Origin: Photobacterium lipolyticum
GTDB taxonomy: Bacteria > Pseudomonadota > Gammaproteobacteria > Enterobacterales > Vibrionaceae
DNA: 64,000 nucleotides
Reading direction: 5' to 3'
Assembly (NCBI RefSeq): GCF_003026475.1
Contig: NZ_PYMC01000019.1
Location: forward strand, 17,057-81,056
The notes under the pieces were generated by a model that had not been told where the DNA came from, searched no databases, and saw only the letters and a list, made by a program, of their open reading frames with translations. The position numbers were made by a program, and so were the translations under genes. This document shows positions 1 through 9,398 of the stretch, piece after piece; the first letter of the stretch is position 1, and each line of letters opens with the position of its first letter.

Positions 1-155
1 ATCGCAGCCCCTCTCTTTACGGAGAATTACGCCTTATCAGTAAGACAGAAAAACAAAGTTAAGAAATAAAACTAACCTTTGCAGTAGGAGCTCAACATTC
101 ATTTCCATCGCGCTCCGACCTAACGCTCTTTAGCCTTCATGCTCACAGACAGAGT

Positions 156-165
156 GTGATATCAC
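156..165. promoter_or_regulatory. 10-bp perfect palindrome upstream of ompK
   Basis: GTGATATCAC is a perfect palindrome 46 bases before the ompK start. It resembles the two arms of a CRP half-site pair, but the usual 6-base spacer is missing, so it is more likely an operator for another dimeric regulator or chance. The rest of 1-211 shows no gene. The ribosome-binding site of ompK is weak (GAGA, about 6 bases before ATG). Confidence 0.3.
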
Positions 166-211
166 GAAGGGCATATCAATACAGCAATGGTAACGGTTAG
201 CGAGATCCCCC

Positions 212-1030
212 ATGAACAAAACACTCACAGCTCTCAGTGTCAGCTCGGCTCTGGCCCTTTCGGGCGCAGTATATGCTGTCGATTATTCCGATGACATCCA
301 CAAAAATGACTATAAGTGGATGCAATTCAACCTGATGTACGCATTTGAAGAACTTCCACGCAGCCCAGATGCACATACAGGCCATGACTATCTGGAGATG
401 GAATTCGGTGGCCGTTCCGGTATCTTTGATCTCTATGGCTACGTTGATGTCTTCGACCTGACTGAGCACGATGCGAGTGATAAAAACGGCAGACCAAAAA
501 TATTCATGAAATTTGCCCCGCGCGTATCATTAGATGCCGTGACCGGCAAAGATCTGTCATTTGGCCCGGTTCAGGAACTTTACTTCGCCACCCTGTTTAA
601 TTGGGGAGGCGGAACGGAAGCCGATTTCGAACCCAATAATTCTTACTGGGGTCTTGGTTCTGATATCAACGTGCCGTGGTTCGGTAAAGTCGGGCTAAAT
701 TTCTATGGTTATTATAATATTACAGCCAAAGACTGGAACGGCTACCAGATTTCAACAAACTGGTTTAAGCCTTTTTATACCTTAGAAAACGGCAGCTTTG
801 TGGCCTATCAGGGGTATATTGATTATCAGTTTGGCGCAGACGATACCTTCAAAGGAAGTACTCAGGCTCAACACGGCGGTGTGATGTTTAACGGTCTCTA
901 TTGGCACTCTGACCGCTATTCCGTCGGCTATGGCTTTAAACTGTATAATGATGTGTATCTGATAGAGGATACCGATACATTCGAATCTACGGGCATTAGC
1001 CACTACGTCGCCATAACCTATAAATTCTAA
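212..1030 (+). CDS. ompK: OmpK family outer-membrane channel (Tsx-like superfamily)
   Basis: The 272-residue product begins with a classical signal peptide of about 22 residues (hydrophobic core ending GAVYA) followed by a mature protein starting VDYSDD. The body alternates aromatic and polar residues, as in transmembrane beta strands, and ends in Phe (YVAITYKF), the usual C-terminal signal for outer-membrane barrel insertion. Length and motifs such as DYKWMQFNLMYAF and NNSYWGLGSDI match Vibrio OmpK, known as a vibriophage KVP40 receptor and related to the nucleoside channel Tsx. It stands alone, with its own promoter region, ahead of panE. The substrate cannot be read from sequence. Confidence 0.93.
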   Translation: MNKTLTALSVSSALALSGAVYAVDYSDDIHKNDYKWMQFNLMYAFEELPRSPDAHTGHDYLEMEFGGRSGIFDLYGYVDVFDLTEHDASDKNGRPKIFMKFAPRVSLDAVTGKDLSFGPVQELYFATLFNWGGGTEADFEPNNSYWGLGSDINVPWFGKVGLNFYGYYNITAKDWNGYQISTNWFKPFYTLENGSFVAYQGYIDYQFGADDTFKGSTQAQHGGVMFNGLYWHSDRYSVGYGFKLYNDVYLIEDTDTFESTGISHYVAITYKF

Positions 1031-1149
1031 GCTAAACGCGTCGCTTTTAGATCAACATTATATTCAGAGTACCTTGCAGTGCTCTGAATGTTTCTGTGTA
1101 CCGCTGACAGTGTTATGCTTTTCCAGAGAGAATGAATTGGAATTTGCAC

Positions 1150-2055
1150 GTGAAAATAACACTTTTGGGCGCAGGGGCTATTGGCGGTCTGTGGAGTTGC
1201 CAGCTAGCAAAACAGGGACATCATCTTCACTTATGGACTCGCGATAACGCTAAGAAAATCAACCTGACGTTTAAAGGATTAAACCAAGCAGAAACGGAAC
1301 GGTTTACCTTTCATTGTAATGATAAAGCCGCTGTCACCGAGAGTGACTGCATATTTATCACAGTTAAAGCATTCCAGGTTGAGCAGGCACTGCGTGATTT
1401 ACACCCTTATATTGGTTCAACCACCCCCGTTATCATTATGCATAATGGAATGGGAACCCAGCAGATGGTACACCAGCTGCTACCCAACAATCCGATTATT
1501 TACGCCACCACCTCACAGGCGGCCTTCAAATCCGGCCCACGGCAAGTGAATCATACCGGTATCGGGCAAACCTGGATGGGCGCTGAAAATAACGCTGGCA
1601 ATAATTTCGCCTTCCTGGTCGAGGTATTCAACCAGGCTTTAGCGCCTTGTCAGTGGCATCAGGATATTTCGCAGCCCTTATGGCAGAAACTGGCTATCAA
1701 CTGCGCCATTAATCCGTTAACCGCTAGCCATCAATGCCAGAATGGCAAACTGGCCCGGCCCGAGTTTAACGACTTGCTCACTCAAATCTGTCAAGAAGTG
1801 GCCACGGTAATGAGCGCGGAAGGCTATCGGGTGAAAGCCAGTGAATTAAGACAGCAAGTTGATGGGGTGATAAAAGCGACGGCGACCAACTTTTCTTCTA
1901 TGAATCAGGATATTTGCCAGCAAAGGCCAACCGAGATCGATTATATTACGGGCTACCTGATAGCTCGGGCGAAGGTTCACGATATTCCGGTCCCCGTTAA
2001 TACCCAGCTATGGCAGCAGATTAAACAACTGGAGCAAGAGTACAATGACGAATGA
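1150..2055 (+). CDS. panE: 2-dehydropantoate 2-reductase
   Basis: NADPH-dependent ketopantoate reductase, which makes pantoate for the coenzyme A pathway in the cytoplasm. The N-terminus shows the dinucleotide-binding pattern LGAGAIGG, the middle has the HNGMG segment, and LAINCAINPLTA matches the conserved helix of the C-terminal domain. I place the start at GTG 1150, which gives 301 residues beginning MKITLLGAG as in relatives, with GGA eight bases upstream. An in-frame ATG at 1132 would add six residues but has no well-placed ribosome site. The end overlaps yajL by 11 bases, so the two are translated from one message. Confidence 0.92.
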   Translation: MKITLLGAGAIGGLWSCQLAKQGHHLHLWTRDNAKKINLTFKGLNQAETERFTFHCNDKAAVTESDCIFITVKAFQVEQALRDLHPYIGSTTPVIIMHNGMGTQQMVHQLLPNNPIIYATTSQAAFKSGPRQVNHTGIGQTWMGAENNAGNNFAFLVEVFNQALAPCQWHQDISQPLWQKLAINCAINPLTASHQCQNGKLARPEFNDLLTQICQEVATVMSAEGYRVKASELRQQVDGVIKATATNFSSMNQDICQQRPTEIDYITGYLIARAKVHDIPVPVNTQLWQQIKQLEQEYNDE

Positions 2056-2656
2056 CACTCAAACCAAAGTGGCCGTTTGTATCGCCCCCGGCACTGAAGA
2101 AATGGAAGCCATCAATACCATTGATATTTTAATTCGGGCTGGTTTTGATGTTACCACTGCCAGCGTCGCATCTGATGGTGCCTTGATTGTTGAAGGCTCT
2201 CGCGGTATTAAGCTGGTTGCAGATGTTGCATTGGTTGAAGTGGCAGACGAACCCTTTGATTGCGTGGTACTTCCTGGTGGTTTAGGGGGGGCAGAGTGTT
2301 TCCGTGACAGTCCGCTATTGGTTGAATTTGTTGCCCAGCACAAATATGACGGCAAGCTGATTGCGGCGATCTGCGCCGCCCCCGCGGTGGTTCTGGAACA
2401 CCACAAGATGTTTCCGACCGCGCTGATGACTTCGCATCCCGCCTTCCAGCACCAAATACCCGACGCTCGTCTCCGCGTAAAACGTGTTGTTTTTGATACT
2501 AACAACAACTTGCTAACCAGCCAGGGGCCCGGCACGTCACAAGAGTTCGCTTTAGAAATCATTGTGCATTTAGCAGGCAAAGAAAAAGCCGCGGAAGTGG
2601 CTGCGCCGATGGTGGTATGGCCGAATATGCATTACGACGTGTTGCCAAGGCAATAG
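2045..2656 (+). CDS. yajL: DJ-1/YajL family protein (protein deglycase/chaperone type)
   Basis: The 203-residue cytoplasmic protein belongs to the DJ-1/PfpI superfamily, YajL branch. The redox-active cysteine lies at residue 110 in AAICAAPA, the nucleophile-elbow sequence of this family. The conserved Glu near the N-terminus (PGTEEMEA) and the segment VVLPGGLGGAE are present. E. coli YajL protects proteins against oxidative and carbonyl damage; whether glycation repair is the true activity is debated. The start ATG lies inside the 3' end of panE, the same pairing as in other gammaproteobacteria, so the gene is co-transcribed and probably translationally coupled. A bidirectional terminator follows. 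Confidence 0.93.
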   Translation: MTNDTQTKVAVCIAPGTEEMEAINTIDILIRAGFDVTTASVASDGALIVEGSRGIKLVADVALVEVADEPFDCVVLPGGLGGAECFRDSPLLVEFVAQHKYDGKLIAAICAAPAVVLEHHKMFPTALMTSHPAFQHQIPDARLRVKRVVFDTNNNLLTSQGPGTSQEFALEIIVHLAGKEKAAEVAAPMVVWPNMHYDVLPRQ

Positions 2657-2676
2657 GGTCGAGGGTCGAGGGTCGA
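2656..2676. repeat. Three tandem copies of GGGTCGA
   Basis: Directly after the yajL stop, the 7-mer GGGTCGA is repeated three times without interruption. It belongs to a class of simple-sequence intergenic tracts seen elsewhere in this window (9330-9388, 17921-17956, 63970-64000). Confidence 0.85.
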
Positions 2677-2689
2677 GCAAAAAAACATA

Positions 2690-2719
2690 AAAAAGCGAGA
2701 GCCAAGGCTCTCGCTTTTT
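2690..2719. terminator. Bidirectional terminator between yajL and thiI
   Basis: A 14-bp perfect stem (AAAAAGCGAGAGCC and its complement) with a two-base loop has A-run and T-run flanks. It lies between convergent yajL and thiI and can stop transcription from both sides. Confidence 0.9.
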
Positions 2720-2747
2720 ACTAGAAACTCGTTTCTCGCCCCAGCGA

Positions 2748-4196
2748 TTAAGGACGGTACACTTTTACGTTACTAAAGCCATTTTCTTTCAGGTATAACG
2801 CCTGCAAACGGCTCATTACGCCGCGATCACAGTACAGCAGGTACTCTTTACTCTGATCGAGATCGCCAAACTGAGTGGCCAGCTTATAAAACGGTAAATG
2901 CTTAACATCCACACCGTCGATGATAAGCGGGCTTTCATCTTCTTCATCCGGGCTACGGATATCCAGCACGATGGCATTGCTATCAATTTGATCAACCAGC
3001 TCAATTTCAGGTGCTTGTTCCTGGCTTTGCTTCTCGATATCACGAATATCCATCACTCGTGCTTCTTCAATCACACGATCAAGGATAGCAAAATCAAACT
3101 TGGCTTCTTCTGTCTCAAGTTTCTCTTTCACCGCTTTCACTGTTGGGTTCTTTGAAATCACGCCACAGAATTCAGGCATGGTTTTCGCGAATTCTTCGGT
3201 ACCAATCTCACGTGCAACGTTGATAATATCTTCTTTGTCCCAATTGATTAAGGGACGAAGAATCAAGCTGTCAGTCACGTTATCGATCATACGTAAATTC
3301 GTCAGTGTCTGGCTCGACACCTGACCTAACGCTTCACCTGTCACCAAAGCTTGGATACCAAAACGTTCGGCAATCTGGCCTGCAGCACGCATGAACATGC
3401 GTTTAAGCACTACACCCATCTGGCCGTTGTCTACTTTTTCTAAAATTTCGGCAACTACGGGCTCGAAATCAATCGAAATGAATTTCACTTTTGCCGACGA
3501 ACCGTACTTCTTCCATAAGAAGTGCGAGACTTGCTTCACACCAATCTCATGAGCAGGGCCACCTAAATTAAAGAAGCAGTAATGGACTTTACTGCCGCGC
3601 TTAATGTGCAGGTAGCTCGAAACACCTGAATCAAAACCGCCTGAAATCAAGCTAAGTACATCTTCCTGAGTTCCCAGAGGGAAACCGCCCAGGCCCTTAT
3701 GACGCGCAAGCACTTGGTTAAGAATATTGTTCTCGACTTCAATATTAACCGTAACATCCGGTTTTTTCAGCTTAACCTTGGCTGATTCGACAGCTTGGTT
3801 CAAACCACCACCAACATAGCGTTCAAGTTCAATCGAAGTAAAATCATGCTTGCCAACACGCTTCGCACGTACGCAGAATGTTTTACCCTCGATGTCCTTA
3901 CGCACCAGCTTCAGTGTTTTCTCATAAATATCGTGCATGTCAGTGAAGTAGGTTTGATTAACTTCAAGCACATGATGGATACCCGATGTTTGTGTTAATG
4001 CAGCCAGTACCTGGTCGCGAATCGTCTCATCTTTCACCGTTACTTCAATATAAGTACGACGGTTGACGACCGACACAGAATCAGACAAACGCTGAAGAAT
4101 AATGCGAATATTGCTGTCTAGGATTTTGGTAAAGCGCTTACGAATAGATTCGCTCTTTACAAAAATCTCTGGATGGGGTTTTACGATAAATTTCAT
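2748..4196 (-). CDS. thiI: tRNA 4-thiouridine sulfurtransferase ThiI
   Basis: ThiI activates U8 of tRNA with ATP and transfers sulphur from IscS persulfide to make 4-thiouridine. In E. coli it also serves thiamin thiazole synthesis. The 482 residues match the E. coli length and layout: an N-terminal ferredoxin-like/THUMP region (about 1-165), a PP-loop ATP pyrophosphatase with SGGFDSG at about 185-191, and a C-terminal rhodanese domain. Both key cysteines fall at the classical positions, C344 in EFCGV and C456 in YCDRGV. Its sulphur donor IscS is encoded at 60.3-61.5 kb. The gene stands alone between two terminator-like inverted repeats. Confidence 0.97.
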   Translation of the reverse strand: MKFIVKPHPEIFVKSESIRKRFTKILDSNIRIILQRLSDSVSVVNRRTYIEVTVKDETIRDQVLAALTQTSGIHHVLEVNQTYFTDMHDIYEKTLKLVRKDIEGKTFCVRAKRVGKHDFTSIELERYVGGGLNQAVESAKVKLKKPDVTVNIEVENNILNQVLARHKGLGGFPLGTQEDVLSLISGGFDSGVSSYLHIKRGSKVHYCFFNLGGPAHEIGVKQVSHFLWKKYGSSAKVKFISIDFEPVVAEILEKVDNGQMGVVLKRMFMRAAGQIAERFGIQALVTGEALGQVSSQTLTNLRMIDNVTDSLILRPLINWDKEDIINVAREIGTEEFAKTMPEFCGVISKNPTVKAVKEKLETEEAKFDFAILDRVIEEARVMDIRDIEKQSQEQAPEIELVDQIDSNAIVLDIRSPDEEDESPLIIDGVDVKHLPFYKLATQFGDLDQSKEYLLYCDRGVMSRLQALYLKENGFSNVKVYRP

Positions 4197-4276
4197 AACA
4201 CGCTTCGCTACACAGGGCCAAACTAAAGGCGCGGATTATACAGCAAGCTTGCTGTTGCTGAAACAAAGATATATGC

Positions 4277-4323
4277 CCGAAACCATCTCAAGAGACGAAC
4301 TCTTCATCTTGAGATGGTTTCGG
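4277..4323 (-). terminator. 16-bp perfect inverted repeat downstream of pomB
   Basis: The arms CCGAAACCATCTCAAG (4277-4292) and its exact complement (4308-4323) flank a 15-base loop. It sits 41 bases past the pomB stop and about 80 bases before the thiI start. The run of T after the stem on the minus strand is weak, so it may be a moderate terminator or a dimer-bound operator for thiI. Confidence 0.6.
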
Positions 4324-4363
4324 CCGACAAGGCAATGTTAGCGCCTTGTACCACTAATAATAG

Positions 4364-5302
4364 CTATCCGGGATTATTCTGCGTGTCAGAACTGATGACT
4401 TCATCTGAATAATGCGGTTTGCCTTGCATGATAGAAATCTCAACCCGGCGATTTTCGGTACGTTGTTGTTCGGTTTTATTGCCATTTAACGGTGCGGTAC
4501 CAGCCAGGCCAACAACGCGCAGGCGCTTATTGTCAAAACCCTTAACCTGCTCCATTTCCTGAGCAACCGAAACGGCGCGCTGGGCCGAAAGATCCCAGTT
4601 GGAACGGTATAATTCAGAATCAAGTTTTTGATTATCGGTATGGCCGGTAATTCTGATCACTCCCGGAACCTCTTTCACTAAATCGGCTATCTGGCGAACT
4701 AAAGGTCGGAATTTGGGCTGTAAAAAAGCAGATCCCGCAGGAAATGCCCCTTTTTCTTTTATCCGAATCACGACCTGCTGCCCGAAGTTTTCGACTTCGA
4801 GTGCACCATCTTTAATTTCTCGATCCAATGCTTTTTGCAACATTTCAAGCAATTGCGCTTGTGACTCAGACATTTCAGATTCATTGTTCTGATTGCTTTC
4901 GGTGGATACATCCGCGCTTTTCCCCCCGGTCAGTTTGCCAGCTTCACGCTTGGTACCGCCAGCCCGATCTGATTCCCCATCATGGAACTCTAACGTTCGC
5001 TGGGTCATATCAATAGTCTGCTGCATGATCACTTCAATCGGCGTCGGTTCAGGCCGTCCCGGGCGAAACTCCTGGGCGATAACACTTGTACCTTTCGGAA
5101 TATCTTTAACATCCAGCATATTCTGAACGCCAAAAGCAAATTTCATTGAACCCGCAATCTGCTTGAACTTCATCACATCCATTTCAGAAAATGACAGCAA
5201 CAGAACGAAAAAACACATCAGTAATGACATCAAATCTGCAAAGGTACCCAGCCAGGCTGGTAGCCCCGGCGGTGGACACTTGCAGCGTTCCCCTTCCATC
5301 AT
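4364..5302 (-). CDS. pomB: Sodium-type flagellar stator protein PomB
   Basis: PomB, with PomA, forms the Na+-driven stator of the polar flagellum and anchors it to peptidoglycan. The 312-residue protein has a short cytoplasmic N-terminus (CPPPGLPAW) and one membrane helix at about 18-40 with the ion-binding Asp at residue 23 (TFADLMSLLMCFF). A long periplasmic linker follows, then an OmpA-like peptidoglycan-binding domain (about 190-300) with GHTDN and NRRVEIS motifs. The sequence is far closer to Vibrio PomB than to proton-type MotB. It follows pomA after 10 bases, so they form one operon. The linker is rich in Glu, Gln and Ser. Confidence 0.97.
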   Translation of the reverse strand: MMEGERCKCPPPGLPAWLGTFADLMSLLMCFFVLLLSFSEMDVMKFKQIAGSMKFAFGVQNMLDVKDIPKGTSVIAQEFRPGRPEPTPIEVIMQQTIDMTQRTLEFHDGESDRAGGTKREAGKLTGGKSADVSTESNQNNESEMSESQAQLLEMLQKALDREIKDGALEVENFGQQVVIRIKEKGAFPAGSAFLQPKFRPLVRQIADLVKEVPGVIRITGHTDNQKLDSELYRSNWDLSAQRAVSVAQEMEQVKGFDNKRLRVVGLAGTAPLNGNKTEQQRTENRRVEISIMQGKPHYSDEVISSDTQNNPG

Positions 5303-5312
5303 TCGGCTCCCA

Positions 5313-6077
5313 TTAATTTGAATCTACATCGAAAATTCGTTTCTTCTCATTGAGGTAGTTCCTCAGGTAGCTATCAATCACACGCGGATTCTGACCATCT
5401 TGAATGGCCAGTACCCCATCCATGATCAAACGACGGTTAAGCTTCTCTTGTTCGCGACGCAGAGATAGCTTGTCAGCTATGGGGAAAAACACCATGTTCG
5501 ACAATACTGCGCCGTACAGTGTAGTCAGAAGTGCCACCGCCATAGACGGGCCGATTGACTTCGGGTCATCCATATTTGAAAGCATCGCAACCAAGCCAAC
5601 CAAAGTACCGATCATACCCATCGCGGGGGCGACGTCACCAAAAGCCCGGAACACCCCAGTTCCCTGCTCATGACGCTCATCGGTCAATGCAATGTCTTTA
5701 TTCAGTGTCTCCCTTACCACATCCGCATCATGGCCGTCGACCAATAAGTCGATGCCTTTCTGCATAAAAGTATTGGTGATATCCATTTCTTCAAGTGCAA
5801 GAAATCCGCCTTTACGTGAAGCATCGGCCATTTCGACTACTTTAGCGATCAAGTCAGCGGGTTCATCACATTTAAAAATGAAAGCCTTACCAGCAACTTT
5901 ACTGGCACCAAAAAATTGCCCCATGGTGAATTTCATCAATACAACAAAGACTGAACCACCGACTACAATCAGGATGGAAACCATATCAAAGAACATACTA
6001 ATGCTGCCACCAAGCACCATTGCCATGATCACGAAGGCAAAACCACCAATTAAACCTATTAACGTAGCCAAATCCAC
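5313..6077 (-). CDS. pomA: Sodium-type flagellar stator protein PomA
   Basis: PomA is the four-helix stator partner that touches the rotor. The sequence shows membrane segments near the N-terminus (about 1-50) and again at about 145-200 (MGMIGTLVGLVAMLSN, MAVALLTTLYGAVLSNMVF), with the large charged cytoplasmic loop between them. I choose GTG 6077 as the start: it gives 254 residues beginning VDLATLIGL as in other PomA proteins, with GGGGA about 8 bases upstream. A longer frame from ATG 6104 has no such site. It is first in the two-gene stator operon. Other flagellar genes are not in the window, which is usual for pomAB. Confidence 0.96.
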   Translation of the reverse strand: MDLATLIGLIGGFAFVIMAMVLGGSISMFFDMVSILIVVGGSVFVVLMKFTMGQFFGASKVAGKAFIFKCDEPADLIAKVVEMADASRKGGFLALEEMDITNTFMQKGIDLLVDGHDADVVRETLNKDIALTDERHEQGTGVFRAFGDVAPAMGMIGTLVGLVAMLSNMDDPKSIGPSMAVALLTTLYGAVLSNMVFFPIADKLSLRREQEKLNRRLIMDGVLAIQDGQNPRVIDSYLRNYLNEKKRIFDVDSN

Positions 6078-6300
6078 GAAGAGTTCCCCTTTTGCGACTC
6101 GCAAGATACCGGATAGTACCTATTTTATACGGCTCTATTTTACAGAACTCGAAGTATATCGGCACCTTTCGTTTTTGATTTAGCTTTCTTGCTTCATAAA
6201 GACGAAATTTACTGTCTGCAGCACAGAATATTGTGACATAATTTGACCCAGAATAATCTCTACGTTATTTTTCCTGCACATTCAAAATAGTGAGCACTTT

Positions 6301-6543
6301 ATGGCAGCTAAAAAACCAGAAAAGATGGCGTTTGAAGCCGCACTTGATGAGCTCGACACGATCGTCAGTGAGCTTGAATCGGGTGACATTGCGCTGGAAG
6401 ACGCGCTGAAAAAGTTCGAGCGTGGTATTGCACTGGCACGTAGCAGCCAACAAAAACTCACCCAAGCCGAGCAACGCGTAGAAATTCTGCTACAAGCAGA
6501 TGATGTAACACCTCTGACTGAATTTGATGCTAATAATGAATAA
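6301..6543 (+). CDS. xseB: Exodeoxyribonuclease VII small subunit
   Basis: The 80-residue, helix-rich XseB binds XseA (37.9-39.2 kb here) to form exonuclease VII, which degrades single-stranded DNA to short oligonucleotides. The conserved core FEAALDELDTIVSELESG and the second helix ALKKFERGIALAR are clear. It starts the xseB-ispA-dxs operon, and its last codons overlap the ispA start by 8 bases. The 223 bases between pomA and xseB hold the divergent promoters; no further gene is seen there. Confidence 0.95.
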   Translation: MAAKKPEKMAFEAALDELDTIVSELESGDIALEDALKKFERGIALARSSQQKLTQAEQRVEILLQADDVTPLTEFDANNE

Positions 6544-7438
6544 CCCCCCATCTTTATCACAGTCTCTAAAATACTACCAAGAGCGAAGTAACCAGCAGTT
6601 AGCACATTGGATTGCGGCTCAACCTTTTGCCGGCCATACGCTGATAGAAGCGATGAAACATGGTACTTTGCTTGGCGGTAAACGCGTTCGCCCATTTCTG
6701 ACCTATGTCACCGGGCAAATGCTAGGGGCTGAGTGTGCCGATCTGGATACCCCGGCGGCGGCCGTCGAATGCATTCATGCTTATTCGTTAATTCACGATG
6801 ATCTGCCAGCGATGGATAACGACGAACTTCGTCGCGGTCAGCCAACCTGCCATATTGCCTTTGACGAGGCCACAGCCATTTTAGCCGGCGATGCGCTGCA
6901 AACCCTGGCATTTGAAATTCTTGCTGATGGCCCCCTGAGCCCTGAAGGAAATACCAGACGAGTGGCGATGATAAAAGAACTCGCTCAGGCATCCGGCGCG
7001 GCAGGTATGTGCATGGGGCAAGTGCTAGATTTAGAAGCAGAAGGTAAACATGTAGATTTACTAAAACTTAAATCGATTCACAAACACAAAACCGGTGCCC
7101 TGATCCGCTGCGCTGTTCGTTTAGGTGCATTGGCAGCAGGCCCCAAAAGTGTAGATGTATTACCCCAGCTTGATCAGTATGCTGAAGCAATTGGCCTGGC
7201 CTTTCAGGTTCAGGATGATATTCTCGATCTAACCGGTGATACCAAAACACTGGGTAAACCTCAGGGTTCAGATCTAGCTCTGGAAAAAAGCACCTATCCG
7301 GCTTTACTCGGATTAGAGGGAGCAAAAGAGAAAGCTCAGCAACTTTATCAAGAAGCGCTACAAGCATTGGATGCAATACCTTACAATACACACCAATTAG
7401 AAGTTTTCGCCCGATACATCATCGAGCGCAATAACTAA
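6536..7438 (+). CDS. ispA: Farnesyl diphosphate synthase (geranyltranstransferase)
   Basis: IspA condenses isopentenyl diphosphate with dimethylallyl and geranyl diphosphate to make farnesyl diphosphate. Both Asp-rich Mg-binding motifs are present: DDLPAMD in the first half and DDILDLTGD in the second. The start is taken at ATG 6536, which overlaps the end of xseB (AATGAATAA) and gives 300 residues, the usual length. An ATG at 6524 would add four residues. The product acts next to DXS, encoded immediately downstream, in isoprenoid, quinone and undecaprenyl synthesis. Confidence 0.96.
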   Translation: MNNPPSLSQSLKYYQERSNQQLAHWIAAQPFAGHTLIEAMKHGTLLGGKRVRPFLTYVTGQMLGAECADLDTPAAAVECIHAYSLIHDDLPAMDNDELRRGQPTCHIAFDEATAILAGDALQTLAFEILADGPLSPEGNTRRVAMIKELAQASGAAGMCMGQVLDLEAEGKHVDLLKLKSIHKHKTGALIRCAVRLGALAAGPKSVDVLPQLDQYAEAIGLAFQVQDDILDLTGDTKTLGKPQGSDLALEKSTYPALLGLEGAKEKAQQLYQEALQALDAIPYNTHQLEVFARYIIERNN

Positions 7439-7462
7439 AATCAGTAAAAGCGCCGAAATGTT

Positions 7463-9325
7463 ATGACTCTGGATATCTCAAAATACCCCCATCTGGCTCT
7501 GGTAAACACCCCAGATGAGTTACGATTACTGCCGCTTGAAAGTCTGTCAATGGTATGTGATGAGCTACGTACGTACTTACTCAATTCCGTCAGTCAGTCA
7601 AGCGGGCACTTTGCCTCCGGCCTCGGTGCTGTTGAGCTGACTGTTGCCCTGCATTATGTATACAACACCCCATTTGATCATTTGATCTGGGATGTTGGCC
7701 ACCAGGCATACCCACATAAAATTCTCACCGGTCGCCGGGATCAAATGCCGACCATACGCCAGAAAAACGGTCTTCATCCGTTCCCATGGCGTGAAGAGAG
7801 CGAATACGACGTACTTTCTGTTGGTCACTCTTCAACCTCGATCAGCGCAGGTCTGGGCATGGCGATTGCGTCAGAAAAAGAGGGGCTGGGCCGTAAAGTC
7901 GTCAGTGTCATCGGCGATGGAGCCATTACGGCGGGCATGGCTTTTGAAGCCATGAACCATGCCGGTGATGTTCACTCCGACATGTTAGTGATTTTAAATG
8001 ACAATGAGATGTCTATCTCTGAAAATGTCGGAGCCTTGAATAATCACTTGGCGCGTCTGCTATCCGGCAGCCTTTATACCACCATTCGCGAAGGTGGAAA
8101 AAAAGTGTTGTCTGGTGCGCCCCCCATCAAAGAGCTGGTTAAACGGGCTGAAGAACATATAAAGGGCATGGTAGTACCTGGCACCATGTTTGAAGAGCTA
8201 GGCTTTAACTACATCGGTCCTGTTGATGGCCACGATGTCGCAGAGCTGGTCAAAACACTGAAGAATATGCGCAACTTGAAAGGGCCGCAATTTCTTCATA
8301 TTATGACCAAAAAAGGAAAAGGTTATGCACCGGCAGAAGCCGATCCGATTAACTACCATGCGGTACCAAAATTCGATCTGAGCCAGAACCCGCTACCGAA
8401 AGCGAAAGATGCCAAGCCTACTTTCTCTAAGATCTTCGGTGACTGGCTGTGCGATATGGCCGTTGAAGATGAAAAGCTGATGGCAATCACGCCGGCGATG
8501 CGCGAAGGCTCTGGCATGGTACGCTTCTCGAAAGAGCACCCGAGCCAGTACTTTGATGTTGCCATCGCAGAGCAGCATGCCGTCACTCTGGCCTGCGGCA
8601 TGGCTATTGGTGGTTACCATCCGGTTGTTGCGATCTACTCGACCTTCCTGCAGCGTGGCTACGATCAGTTAATCCATGATATCGCTATTATGGATCTGCC
8701 CGTGATGTTTGCTATTGACCGTGGCGGCCTAGTCGGCGCGGATGGTCAAACGCATCAGGGATCATTTGACTTGAGTTTCATGCGCTGTATTCCCAATATG
8801 GTGATCATGGCACCCAGTGACGAGAATGAATGTCGTCAGATGCTCTATACCGGCCATAAGCACCAGGGACCAAGTGCGGTTCGTTATCCTCGTGGCTGCG
8901 GTATGGGTACTGAAATCCAATACCAAATGACCGAGTTGGAAATCGGCAAAGGCATCGTTCGTCGTCAGGGCGAAAAAGTCGCAATACTAAGCTTTGGAAC
9001 GATGTTGTCCTACGCACTGGAAGCCGCAGAAAACCTCAATGCAACGGTGGCTGATATGCGGTTTGTTAAACCGCTTGATGAAGCCCTCATCCTGGAATTA
9101 GCGGCAGATCATGATGTACTGGTAACGGTAGAAGAAAATGCCATTGCCGGTGGTGCTGGCAGCGGTGTCATTGAGTTTATGATGAAGGCAAAATGCTTGA
9201 AACCCGTACTGAATATCGGCCTGCCCGACCGTTTTATTGAACCGGGCACACAAGCAGAATTGCACACATCACTGGGAATTGATGGCCCAGGTATCGAGAA
9301 ACAAATTCGCGAGTATGTGAAGTAA
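7463..9325 (+). CDS. dxs: 1-deoxy-D-xylulose-5-phosphate synthase
   Basis: DXS makes DXP from pyruvate and glyceraldehyde 3-phosphate, the first and flux-controlling step of the MEP pathway. The 620-residue length equals that of E. coli DXS. Visible features are the thiamin diphosphate/Mg motif [13 protein letters not shown], the N-terminal [13 protein letters not shown], the transketolase-like [14 protein letters not shown] with its catalytic Glu, and the C-terminal [14 protein letters not shown]. It lies 24 bases after ispA in the same operon. A later enzyme of the pathway, IspG, is encoded at 48.5-49.6 kb. Confidence 0.97.
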   Translation: MTLDISKYPHLALVNTPDELRLLPLESLSMVCDELRTYLLNSVSQSSGHFASGLGAVELTVALHYVYNTPFDHLIWDVGHQAYPHKILTGRRDQMPTIRQKNGLHPFPWREESEYDVLSVGHSSTSISAGLGMAIASEKEGLGRKVVSVIGDGAITAGMAFEAMNHAGDVHSDMLVILNDNEMSISENVGALNNHLARLLSGSLYTTIREGGKKVLSGAPPIKELVKRAEEHIKGMVVPGTMFEELGFNYIGPVDGHDVAELVKTLKNMRNLKGPQFLHIMTKKGKGYAPAEADPINYHAVPKFDLSQNPLPKAKDAKPTFSKIFGDWLCDMAVEDEKLMAITPAMREGSGMVRFSKEHPSQYFDVAIAEQHAVTLACGMAIGGYHPVVAIYSTFLQRGYDQLIHDIAIMDLPVMFAIDRGGLVGADGQTHQGSFDLSFMRCIPNMVIMAPSDENECRQMLYTGHKHQGPSAVRYPRGCGMGTEIQYQMTELEIGKGIVRRQGEKVAILSFGTMLSYALEAAENLNATVADMRFVKPLDEALILELAADHDVLVTVEENAIAGGAGSGVIEFMMKAKCLKPVLNIGLPDRFIEPGTQAELHTSLGIDGPGIEKQIREYVK

Positions 9326-9329
9326 AGTT

Positions 9330-9388
9330 TAAGTAACGAGAGGCGAGTTACGAGGACCGAGTTACTCGCCACTCGTCACTCGCTACTG
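9330..9388. repeat. CGAGT-rich simple intergenic tract, partly self-complementary
   Basis: Between convergent dxs and the 680-residue gene, short variants of CGAGT/ACTCG recur on both sides of a centre. The arms GGCGAGT (9342-9348) and ACTCGCC (9364-9370) can pair. No T-run follows, so it is not a standard terminator, but a structured RNA is possible. It resembles the tracts at 17921-17956 and 63930-64000. Confidence 0.6.
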
Positions 9389-9398
9389 TCCTACCCCC

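Noticed and set aside
156..165. CRP site upstream of ompK
   Set aside because: TGTGA and TCAC are present but the spacer is two bases instead of six, so it does not fit a CRP site; kept only as a palindrome.
2059..2580. 173-codon frame opposite yajL
   Set aside because: Shadow of yajL, rich in Ser/Thr/Pro as expected for a reversed coding strand; no supporting start signals.
5692..6183. 163-codon frame opposite pomA
   Set aside because: Antisense to a conserved membrane protein gene; no family motif.
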